Shown here piece by piece: positions 9,053 to 15,996 of a stretch of DNA of 64,000 nt. Origin of the DNA: FEN-1073 sp963780865 (GTDB taxonomy: Bacteria > Chloroflexota > Anaerolineae > Anaerolineales > RBG-16-64-43); the NCBI GenBank assembly GCA_963780865.1, contig CAWADT010000026.1, positions 191,880 to 255,879 of the forward strand, in the 5' to 3' direction. The translations under genes and the position numbers were made by a program. A model generated the notes under the pieces. That model was given only the letters and a program-made list of their open reading frames with translations. It made no database searches and was not told where the DNA came from. The stretch's first letter is position 1. Each line of letters starts with the position of its first letter.

Positions 9053-9431
9053 CCGCACGCTCTCGCCGACGCCCACCCTGACCGAATCGGCGACCGAAAC
9101 GCCGACGCCGGGTGAGCCGAACCGCCTCCCGCCGGACCTGCTGAATCCGAAGAGTGCGCCGCAGGTTGGGATCGCCGAGGGATGGCGTGCGGTGGATTGC
9201 GCCTCCAGCGCCCGACCGCTCGCGGTCGGCGGAGGATTTCTCACCGCCGGCGGGGAAGAATCGATCCGGATGGCTGAATCGTACGGATGGTTTTCGTGGT
9301 GGAATGGAGCATGCTACGCCTGGACGGCCTCGCGGATATTCTGGAGGCCGCTGGATCCCATGAAGATTCCCGAAGTGGGATCCTCGGACTTCGGGCTGGG
9401 GTGGTGGTGGGAATCCTGGTATTTACAATAA
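9033..9431 (+). pseudogene. Truncated copy of the LTD protein C-terminal tail
   Basis: The open frame follows a TAG at 9030 and has no convincing start codon. It reads a TPT-type linker and then the proline-rich and Trp-rich tail seen at 7970-8303, from PTPGEPNRLPPDLL to GWWWESWYLQ. The two tails differ at only a handful of positions (for example WFAWW against WFSWW), much closer than the two REC copies that follow them. A GTG at 9192 could start a 79-residue peptide, but no ribosome site supports it. It is probably not expressed as a normal protein. Confidence 0.8.
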
Positions 9432-9446
9432 GCAGGGGGTGACCAC

Positions 9447-9473
9447 GCAGCCGGGATCGTCGATCCCGGCTGC
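9447..9473. repeat. GCAGCCGGGATCG palindrome
   Basis: Near-perfect palindrome with arms GCAGCCGGGATCG / CGATCCCGGCTGC, 16 bases after the LTD tail copy. It belongs to the local TGTAGCCGCGATCG-type family and could act as a terminator. Confidence 0.7.
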
Positions 9474-9617
9474 CGTATAGGATTCATGACATTCCGCGGG
9501 GAGAAGAGGACAATCCGCGCTGGCGGGTTCGCCCCCTCCTGATTAAAATAAAACTATTGGCCGGATTCCCCTCGGATAGGCGGAATCGATTTAAATTCTG
9601 GAGAGAGGGAGCACGCG

Positions 9618-10010
9618 ATGGCGGAAGTATTGGTTGTGGACGACGATGTCGACACCTTGAAACTGGTGACGCTCATTCTGAGCCGCGCAGGCCACCAGGT
9701 GTTGCCGGTGGAGCGCGGGGCGGATGCGCTCGTGCAAATCGCCAAGAAACGCCCGGACATCCTCCTGCTGGACATCATGCTTCCGGATATGGACGGATTC
9801 TCCGTTGCCCAAAAGCTGCGAACCACGATGCCCTCTCCGCCGCCGATCCTGTTTTTCTCCGCGCGCGGCTCGCCCGAAGATCAGGTTACCAGCCGCACGC
9901 TCGGCGACGGATTTCTGATGAAACCCGTCCGCTTGACCACGCTGCTGGAGGCGGTGAGCAAGGTGCTGGAAGCGAGCCAGAAAAAAGTGGAGCCGCCGAA
10001 AACCGCGTAA
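9618..10010 (+). CDS. Stand-alone response regulator receiver (REC) protein, copy 2
   Basis: A 130-residue single REC domain: DDD at 8-10, phospho-acceptor Asp52 in LLDIMLPD, Ser in FFSA, Lys in MKPV. The start has GAGAGAGGGAG upstream. It is the paralogue of 8437-8823; the invariant tract SRTLGDG and the active site are kept while surface helices differ. Both copies lack an output domain, so they would act by protein contacts or as part of a phosphorelay. It converges on rny, separated by two large palindromes. Confidence 0.9.
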   Translation: MAEVLVVDDDVDTLKLVTLILSRAGHQVLPVERGADALVQIAKKRPDILLLDIMLPDMDGFSVAQKLRTTMPSPPPILFFSARGSPEDQVTSRTLGDGFLMKPVRLTTLLEAVSKVLEASQKKVEPPKTA

Positions 10011-10027
10011 CTTTGAGCGAATTAAAT

Positions 10028-10100
10028 TGTAGCCGGGGTCGTCGACCCCGGCTACACATATTGTCATGAAATGCAGCCGCGATCGACGATCGCGGCTGCA
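10028..10100. repeat. Two TGTAGCC-type palindromes between convergent genes
   Basis: Two perfect 29-base palindromes: 10028-10056 (arm TGTAGCCGGGGTCG) and 10072-10100 (arm TGCAGCCGCGATCG). They lie between the ends of REC copy 2 (+) and rny (-), so they may serve as a bidirectional terminator. Same family as 4243-4271. Confidence 0.75.
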
Positions 10101-10135
10101 TGGTTTATCGTTCGGGCGATATTAATGTGTGATTA

Positions 10136-11674
10136 CTATTTCGCGTAATCCACCGCCCGCGTTTCCCGGATCACGGTCACCTTAATCTGCCCCGGGTATT
10201 GCAACCCCTCCTCCACCTTGCGGGCCACGTCGCGCGCCAGCCGCACCGACGCGAGGTCGTCCAAATTCTCGGGCCGGACGATGATGCGCACTTCGCGGCC
10301 GGCCTGCAGCGCGTACGCCTCTTCCACTCCCTCGAAGGAAAGGGCGATCTCCTCCAGCGTGCGGATGCGTTTGACATACTGCTCGAGGTTCTCGCGCCGG
10401 GCGCCGGGCCGCGCGCCCGAAATCGCGTCGGCTGCCTCGACGATCACCGCTTCGACGCTTTCCTGCTCGGATTCGTGATGGTGCGCGGCGATGATGTTGA
10501 CGATCTTCTCCGGCACGCCGTAGCGCTTGACGAAATCCGCGCCGATCGCCGCATGCGTGCCCTCGACATCGTGGTCCATTGCCTTGCCCAGATCGTGGAG
10601 CAATCCGCCGGCCTTGGCCGCCGCCACGTCGGCGCCAAGCTCCGCGGCGATCACGCCCGCCAGCAGCGCAGTTTCGATCGCGTGGGAAAGTTGTTCCTGG
10701 CCGTAGGAAGTGCGGAACTTGAGCGTGCCGAGCTTCTTGAGAATTTCCGGATGCAGCCCCGGGACGCCGGCCTCAAAGGTGGCCCGCTCGCCTTCCTCCA
10801 TGACCACCTTGTCCACTTCCTTGCGCGAATCCTCGAGCACCTTTTCGATGTGGGCCGGATGGATGCGCCCGTCGAGGATGAGCTTGGCCAGCGAGCGGCG
10901 GGCCACTTCGCGCCGGATCGGATCGAAGGAGGAGATCGTCACCGCCTCGGGCGTGTCGTCGACGATCACGTCCACGCCGGCCGCCTGCTCGAACGCGCGG
11001 ATATTCCGGCCGTTGCGGCCGATGATCCGGCCTTTCATCTCCTCGCTGGGGAGCGGGACCACCGACACCGCCACCTCCGAAACGTGATCCGAGGCCACGC
11101 GCTGGATGGCGTCGGCCACCAGCTCGCGGGCACGGCGTTCGCCTTCCTGGCGCGCTTCATCCTCGATCTGGCGGATCGTGCGGGCCATGTCCGCGCGCGA
11201 ATCTTTTTCCACTTCCGCCAGCAGGATGCCGCGCGCTTCCTCCACGGTCATGCCGGCCACTTTCTGCAATTCCGCCAGCCGTTCGGCCTGGACTTTTTCC
11301 AACTCACCCTGGCGCCGGTCCAGGGCGCTCTGGCGTTTGTTGAGCATCTGTTCGCGCTGTTCCTGGCGTTCCATGCGCCGGTCCACCTCGGTGCGCCGGC
11401 GGTTCAGCCGCTCCTCTTCGCTGGCCAGGTCCGCCCTCCGCCGGCGATTCTCCTCTTCCGCGCCGTCGCGCACCTTCAGTGCGGCGTCCTTGGCCTGCAC
11501 TTCGATCTGGCGCGCGTGAGCTTCCGCGGCGGCTTTCATCTGCTCGATGGTGGCTTTCTCCGCGGTCATCCGCTGCGCCGCCATCATGTGTCGGACCGCG
11601 AAACCAAGAATTACTCCAAGCACAACGCCTGCAGCCACAAACGCTATCGCAAGGACCAAAGAGATATCACCCAT
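10136..11674 (-). CDS. rny: Ribonuclease Y
   Basis: The 512-residue endoribonuclease Y that starts mRNA decay at the membrane. Order of parts: an N-terminal membrane anchor (about 4-26, LVLAIAFVAAGVVLGVILGF), a long charged coiled coil to about 200, a KH domain with GRIIGRNGRNIRAFE, and an HD domain with the metal motif GLLHDLGKAMD and a later AAHHHES. Length and layout are those of the family. The ATG is just before the recX end; rny, recX and recA run in the same direction, recA being most upstream. A diverged remnant of its C-terminus lies at 8944-9052. Confidence 0.97.
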   Translation of the reverse strand: MGDISLVLAIAFVAAGVVLGVILGFAVRHMMAAQRMTAEKATIEQMKAAAEAHARQIEVQAKDAALKVRDGAEEENRRRRADLASEEERLNRRRTEVDRRMERQEQREQMLNKRQSALDRRQGELEKVQAERLAELQKVAGMTVEEARGILLAEVEKDSRADMARTIRQIEDEARQEGERRARELVADAIQRVASDHVSEVAVSVVPLPSEEMKGRIIGRNGRNIRAFEQAAGVDVIVDDTPEAVTISSFDPIRREVARRSLAKLILDGRIHPAHIEKVLEDSRKEVDKVVMEEGERATFEAGVPGLHPEILKKLGTLKFRTSYGQEQLSHAIETALLAGVIAAELGADVAAAKAGGLLHDLGKAMDHDVEGTHAAIGADFVKRYGVPEKIVNIIAAHHHESEQESVEAVIVEAADAISGARPGARRENLEQYVKRIRTLEEIALSFEGVEEAYALQAGREVRIIVRPENLDDLASVRLARDVARKVEEGLQYPGQIKVTVIRETRAVDYAK

Positions 11675-11698
11675 TGCCTGTCCTCCTCGATGGATAAT

Positions 11699-12361
11699 TT
11701 AAAATTCACCCTCGCGCTCTTCCGGGTCGGCCAGATCGCGCCAAACCGCCCGGGCTGTCTCCCGCGAGAGGTCGAAATCAAATCCGCGCGACGCCAGGAA
11801 GGCCGTCAGTTTATTTTCAAAAGTCTGCCGGGGTTTCGGATCTCCCCGGATGGACGCGTATAAGCGCGCCGCTTTTTTTCGCGCGGCAGCCAGCGCCGCG
11901 TCGTTTTCGCGGACGCCGGAGAGCGCGTCCCGGGCGTCCGGGTCGGCCACGCCCAGCCGGCGGAGTTCGGCCTGCAGGGCGCGCCGCGAGCGCGGCCGGA
12001 ACGCCTGCCGGTTCTCCACCCACTGGCGCGCGAAGTCGCGGTCGTCGAGCAGCCCGCGTTCGGCCAGGCGCCGCAGCACTTCCTGCGCCGCTTCGTCCTC
12101 CGTTTTCCGCGCGCGCAGATACCGCTGGAGCTCCGCGAGCGAGCGGGGGCGGCGCGCGATGAGCGCCAGGCACCGGCGGTACACGGTTTCAAGGCGCTCC
12201 CGGCCGATGAGGACCTCGATCGCCGATTCCTCAAGCGTTTGGCCGGGATGCAAGCCGTCGGCGAGGGGCAGCGAGAGCGAAAACAATTCCGCACCGACCA
12301 TTTCCACCGTCACCTTCCGGCCGTTCCGCTGCAGGCGGAGGGCGGCGATCATGCCAGGCAT
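11699..12361 (-). CDS. recX: Regulatory protein RecX
   Basis: Three-helix repeat protein of about 220 residues that binds RecA filaments and limits their activity. The RecX signature is seen in RCLALIARRPRSLAELQRYL and LAERGLLDDRDFARQWVENR, followed by RRALQAELRRLGV. ATG 12361 is chosen because GAGGAG precedes it; a TTG at 12376 would lie inside the terminator hairpin. The gene follows recA in the same direction, the classical arrangement, but with 346 bases and two hairpins between them. It ends 24 bases before rny. Confidence 0.92.
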   Translation of the reverse strand: MPGMIAALRLQRNGRKVTVEMVGAELFSLSLPLADGLHPGQTLEESAIEVLIGRERLETVYRRCLALIARRPRSLAELQRYLRARKTEDEAAQEVLRRLAERGLLDDRDFARQWVENRQAFRPRSRRALQAELRRLGVADPDARDALSGVRENDAALAAARKKAARLYASIRGDPKPRQTFENKLTAFLASRGFDFDLSRETARAVWRDLADPEEREGEF

Positions 12362-12376
12362 AACTCCTCGAATCAA

Positions 12377-12410
12377 AAACAGCCGTACCCAGAATGGGCT
12401 ACGGCTGTTT
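12377..12410 (-). terminator. Hairpin terminator between recA and recX
   Basis: Read on the minus strand, stem AAACAGCCGTA / TACGGCTGTTT with a 12-base loop, ending in TTTTTG. It lies just upstream of recX, so recA transcription would be reduced before recX. Confidence 0.7.
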
Positions 12411-12707
12411 CCGCAAGGACAAAATGAATCAGGAACCCGGGGTTAGGGTGGCCCTAACCGTTTGGAACGAAGCGGGACGACGCATCGTCCCCCCAAATCC
12501 GGTTTTGGATTTTGGCGAGGGACAACAAGTAAAAACGCATTGCGAAGTCCGGCGGTGTGTGCCCTGATGGCATCGCCCGCACCTCCGCGGGAGGGTTCCA
12601 AAAAACTTTGTCGACAGTCCGTAGCCCGTGGAGAGTGGCCGGAACGCTGGTCCCATCCGGCCAATTCTCCACGCAAAATTGTTCTGTTGCACCCGGGCGA
12701 AAAACGC
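12411..12707. ncRNA. Structured gene-free stretch between recA and recX (possible non-coding RNA)
   Basis: No ORF is credible, yet hairpins are dense: GGTTAGGG-TGG-CCCTAACC (12443-12461), GGGACGA-CGCA-TCGTCCC (about 12476-12493), AAATCC-N6-GGATTT (about 12497-12514), a GGAACCC...GGGTTCC pairing that could close 12431-12600, and a long two-part stem at 12628-12672 (GTGGAGA..GGCCGGA / TCCGGCC..TCTCCAC). I could not match it to RNase P RNA, tmRNA, 6S or SRP RNA, and the strand is uncertain. It may be a regulatory 3' region of recA or an independent RNA. Confidence 0.35.
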
Positions 12708-13757
12708 CTAGGCTTCCGCATCCGCTTCCTCCCCTTCCTCGGCGGAAGAGGAGAGATCCACCGCCACCGCGCCGCTCAGGGTCTTTTCGCGGATGGCTGC
12801 GTCAAGCGCCTCGATGATCTCGGGATGCTCCTTCAGGTACTGTTTCGCATTTTCCCGTCCCTGTCCGATGCGCGTATCCTGGAACGAGAAGAACGCGCCG
12901 CGCTTGGTGATCATTCCAAGCTGAGTGCCGATGTCGATCAGGTCGCCCGTCTTGGAGATGCCCTCATTGTACATGATATCGAATTCGGCTTCGCGGAAGG
13001 GCGGGGCGACCTTGTTCTTGACCACCCGCACGCGGGTGCGGCTGCCCACCACTTCGGCGCCCACCTTGATAGATTGCACCCGCCGCACGTCGAGCCGCAC
13101 CGAGGCGTAGAACTTGAGCGCCATGCCCCCCGAGGTGGTCTCGGGATTGCCGAACATCACGCCGATTTTCTGGCGCAACTGGTTGGTGAAGATCATGGCC
13201 GTGTTGGTCTGGCGGATGGCGGCGGAAAGTTTGCGCAGGGCCTGGCTCATGAGGCGCGCCTGCATGCCCATCGTGGCGTCGCCCATGTCGCCTTCGATCT
13301 CCGCCCGCGGGACAAGCGCGGCGACGGAATCCACAATCACCACGTCCACCGCGCCGGAGCGGATCAAGGTCTCCGCGATGGCCAGCGCCTGCTCGCCTGT
13401 ATCCGGCTGGGCGACGTACAGGGCGTCGGTATCGACCCCGCACTTGGCGGCGTACGCGGGGTCGAGCGCGTGCTCCATATCGATATAGGCGCACATCCCG
13501 CCGCGTTTTTGCGTTTCCGCGACGATATGCTGGCACAGCGTGGTCTTGCCGGACAATTCCGGGCCGTAGATTTCCGTCACCCGGCCGCGCGGAATGCCGC
13601 CCACGCCCAGGGCGATGTCGAGCGCGAGCGACCCGGTGGGGATCACTTCCACGTTAAGGTCCGTGGATTCGCCGAGGCGCATGACCGCGCCATCGCCGAA
13701 TTTTTTCTTGAGCTCAAGGATTGCCAATTCGAGGGCTTTTTCGCGTCCCGTCGCCAT
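12708..13757 (-). CDS. recA: Recombinase RecA
   Basis: The DNA strand-exchange and SOS co-protease protein, 349 residues. Walker A is GPELSGKTTL (usually GPESSGKTT, so Leu replaces the first Ser), Walker B is VVIVDSVAAL, and the L2 loop is GNPETTSGGMALKFYASVR. The C-terminus is acidic. ATG 13757 is the conserved start (MATGREKALELA); the longer open frame upstream has no homology. A G-rich stretch precedes it. An inverted repeat CATCAA-N7-TTGATG lies about 100 bases upstream. Confidence 0.97.
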   Translation of the reverse strand: MATGREKALELAILELKKKFGDGAVMRLGESTDLNVEVIPTGSLALDIALGVGGIPRGRVTEIYGPELSGKTTLCQHIVAETQKRGGMCAYIDMEHALDPAYAAKCGVDTDALYVAQPDTGEQALAIAETLIRSGAVDVVIVDSVAALVPRAEIEGDMGDATMGMQARLMSQALRKLSAAIRQTNTAMIFTNQLRQKIGVMFGNPETTSGGMALKFYASVRLDVRRVQSIKVGAEVVGSRTRVRVVKNKVAPPFREAEFDIMYNEGISKTGDLIDIGTQLGMITKRGAFFSFQDTRIGQGRENAKQYLKEHPEIIEALDAAIREKTLSGAVAVDLSSSAEEGEEADAEA

Positions 13758-13857
13758 GGAATTCCCCCCCCAGAACAGAATTTCATAAAGTTTACTTAAA
13801 TCCGCGCCGTTCCGCAAGTGGGATTTCCATTCCTGAAGGACCACATCAAAGCTCTCC

Positions 13858-13876
13858 CATCAATAAAAAGTTGATG
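13858..13876 (-). promoter_or_regulatory. Candidate operator upstream of recA
   Basis: Perfect inverted repeat CATCAA-N7-TTGATG. Its place, 100 bases upstream of the recA start, fits an SOS operator, but the sequence is not one of the LexA boxes I know (E. coli, Bacillus types), so the assignment is inference. The rest of 13758-14094 shows no gene. Confidence 0.3.
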
Positions 13877-14094
13877 CCACTGATAAGGGTATACTTTGAA
13901 TTGGATAAGTGCCAAAAATTCCGCCAAAATCCTTTTTTATATGCAGATCAAAAATACTTTTTCGGCTTTCTCCAATTCATTGATAAACTCGGGATTTCAT
14001 ATTGTGGGCGATGGGAAAATCGCATAATGGAAATCTGAGAGAAGAGGACCGGCCCTCCGAATGGTTCCCCGATCTCAAGGTTGGAGAAAATAAT

Positions 14095-15087
14095 ATGAAA
14101 CGTCCAATCAATATTCGATTTCGTGAAATCGCCGGTATCGCATTGTTCTGGCTGCTGCCCGGATGCGTCACCGTCAGCCCTTCCTCCACCCCCATCCCAA
14201 CGTTGGAGGCGACCCCAGTTCCGACCGCCGTCACGCCCAGCCGAACGCCCACACCCGCTCCGCAGATTTTTTTCGATGATTTTTCGTACACCTCGCAGGC
14301 GGACATGATCCTCAACGGCTGGATTACGCGCACGGGGTCCGGCTGGCCGGGCATTCCGGGCGCCATCTTCGGCACCTCGACGGTGACCCTCGTGGACGAC
14401 GACGCCCAGCCGGGCAATCGCCTGCTTCGGATAGCCGGCACCACCGACGGAACCACGACCCATCAGTCGCAGGTCTGCCAGCAGCGCAAGTTCTTCGACG
14501 GCACCTACGGTGCCCGCATCTTCTTCAACGATGCGCCGGATACCGGCGCCGACGGCGACCAGGTGAACGAGACGTTCTATCTGATCAGCCAGTACGCGGC
14601 GATGGACCCGAACTACAGCGAAGTGGACTACGAGTACCTTCCCAACGGTGGATGGAGCAATCCGGCCAACACCTTGGCGGTAACCTCCTGGTACACGGCT
14701 CAAATCAGTCCGTGGTATGCGGATGTCGTCAGCAACACTATCCGGCAAAGCCTTCAGGGGTGGCACATACTGGTCTTGCAGCTTGCCAATCAACAAATCG
14801 TCTATTATCTCGACGGCCGGCCAATCGCCACCCAGGGCCCTCACACCTATCCGCGCGTACCGATGTCGATTAATTTCAACCTCTGGTTCATCCCGGACGG
14901 CCTTGTTACCGACCCGTCCTTCCGCGAGTACACCGAAAGCATCGATTGGGTGTATCACCAGGTCGGCGCCGTGCTATCGCCGGACGCGGTGATGATTGCG
15001 GTGGCGCAGTTGCGCAGCGCGAATACCGCCTTCCAGGACACCGTTCCGCCGAGGGATCCGCCGCTCTTTTCCCCCTGCAATGTGTAG
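14095..15087 (+). CDS. Lipoprotein with GH16-like (concanavalin-type) catalytic motif
   Basis: A 330-residue lipoprotein. The signal peptide ends in the lipobox WLLPGC (Cys24), followed by a PTP-rich linker to about 56 and a beta-sandwich domain. SEVDYEY gives E176-x-D178-x-E180, the ExDxE catalytic arrangement of glycoside hydrolase family 16, in which the first Glu is nucleophile and the last is acid/base. Nearby Trp residues fit a sugar cleft. The exact substrate (beta-1,3- or beta-1,4-glucan, agar-like) cannot be told. ATG 14095 is preferred because TTGGAG precedes it and the lipobox then lies at a normal distance. A terminator follows. Confidence 0.75.
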   Translation: MKRPINIRFREIAGIALFWLLPGCVTVSPSSTPIPTLEATPVPTAVTPSRTPTPAPQIFFDDFSYTSQADMILNGWITRTGSGWPGIPGAIFGTSTVTLVDDDAQPGNRLLRIAGTTDGTTTHQSQVCQQRKFFDGTYGARIFFNDAPDTGADGDQVNETFYLISQYAAMDPNYSEVDYEYLPNGGWSNPANTLAVTSWYTAQISPWYADVVSNTIRQSLQGWHILVLQLANQQIVYYLDGRPIATQGPHTYPRVPMSINFNLWFIPDGLVTDPSFREYTESIDWVYHQVGAVLSPDAVMIAVAQLRSANTAFQDTVPPRDPPLFSPCNV

Positions 15088-15109
15088 CCCAAGATTCCTT
15101 CGAACCGAC

Positions 15110-15141
15110 AAGCCGGGAGGTATCCCCCTCCCGGCTTTTTT
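15110..15141 (+). terminator. Rho-independent terminator
   Basis: Stem AAGCCGGGAGG / CCTCCCGGCTT followed by a T run, 23 bases after the GH16-like gene. Confidence 0.85.
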
Positions 15142-15258
15142 CCGTACTTTCCCGCTTGCCATCCGGCGATTGGAGCTTAATTGGGAGGATCCCATGCGGC
15201 CGGAGGAATCATAGAATACCGTCCGTGTGCTAGAATGCGCCGTTGAAAAGAGACAGCC

Positions 15259-15888
15259 GTGAAAAAACTTGATCTGCGGAAGAAATATAAAATGCTTTAT
15301 CTGCCTTCGGCGAAAAAGGTGGTGGTCGTCGACGTGCCGGATTTTCTGTTCGTGACGGTCGACGGACGGATCGAGAAGGGCCAATCGCCGGGCACATCGC
15401 CCGCTTTTGAGGAGGCGATGCAGGCGCTCTACGGCGCCGCCTATACGATTAAATTCATGTCGAAGCTGCGCAAGAAAAACGCGATCGACTATCCGGTGAT
15501 GGCGCTCGAGGCTCTGTGGTGGGTGGAAGAGGGTGCGTTCGATATCTCCCAACTGGACAACTGGTGCTGGCGGGCGATGATCCTCCAGCCGGATCACGTT
15601 ACCCAGGAGATGTTCGCAGAAGCCCTCGGGAAAATCCGCCAGAAGCGACCTTCCCCCTCGGTCGAGAAATTGCGCTTGGAGCGGTTCCACGAGGGTTTAT
15701 GCATCCAGACGATGCACGTCGGCCCCTACGCCGCCGAGCCGTCCACGCTGGATCGCATGCATGCTTTTGCCGCGGAGAATGGTTTTTCTCCCCGTGGCAA
15801 GCACCACGAAATCTACCTCGGCGATCCACGCCGCTCGGCGCCGGAAAAGCTCAAGACCGTGTTGCGATATCCGGTCAAGAAGAAATAA
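15259..15888 (+). CDS. GyrI-like small-molecule-binding domain protein
   Basis: A 209-residue protein of the GyrI-like (SOUL/BRE type) fold. The pattern KKLDLRKKYKMLYLPSAKKVVVVDVPDFLFVTVDG and the late HEIYLGDPRR are characteristic. Relatives bind small ligands, act as domains of AraC/MerR regulators, or in some cases as hydrolases; the ligand is unknown. The start is GTG 15259 behind AAAGAGA. It is monocistronic, and a CACGAAG inverted repeat follows its end. Confidence 0.85.
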   Translation: MKKLDLRKKYKMLYLPSAKKVVVVDVPDFLFVTVDGRIEKGQSPGTSPAFEEAMQALYGAAYTIKFMSKLRKKNAIDYPVMALEALWWVEEGAFDISQLDNWCWRAMILQPDHVTQEMFAEALGKIRQKRPSPSVEKLRLERFHEGLCIQTMHVGPYAAEPSTLDRMHAFAAENGFSPRGKHHEIYLGDPRRSAPEKLKTVLRYPVKKK

Positions 15889-15896
15889 GAGCCATG

Positions 15897-15967
15897 ATCC
15901 ACGAAATTCACGAAGAACACGAAATATTTTGCATTATTCTTCGTGATCCTTCCTGACCTTCGTGGAT
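15897..15967. repeat. CCACGAA inverted repeat
   Basis: ATCCACGAAATTCACGAAGA... pairs with ...TTCGTGATCC...TTCGTGGAT around an AT-rich centre. A second member lies at 31351-31422. It resembles the CACGGATT family in build (short phased words, inverted arms, AT-rich loop). Confidence 0.6.
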
Positions 15968-15996
15968 AAAAATTTTCCAACCACAAGCAAAATCAA

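Noticed and set aside
10199..11863. 554-residue open frame on the + strand
   Set aside because: It is antisense to rny and recX, with His/Leu/Arg-rich composition typical of the reverse of high-GC genes.
12411..12707. tmRNA, 6S or RNase P RNA
   Set aside because: None of the conserved sequence words of these RNAs were found, so only a generic structured-RNA call is made.
12462..13799. 445-residue open frame on the + strand
   Set aside because: Antisense to recA; no motif of its own.
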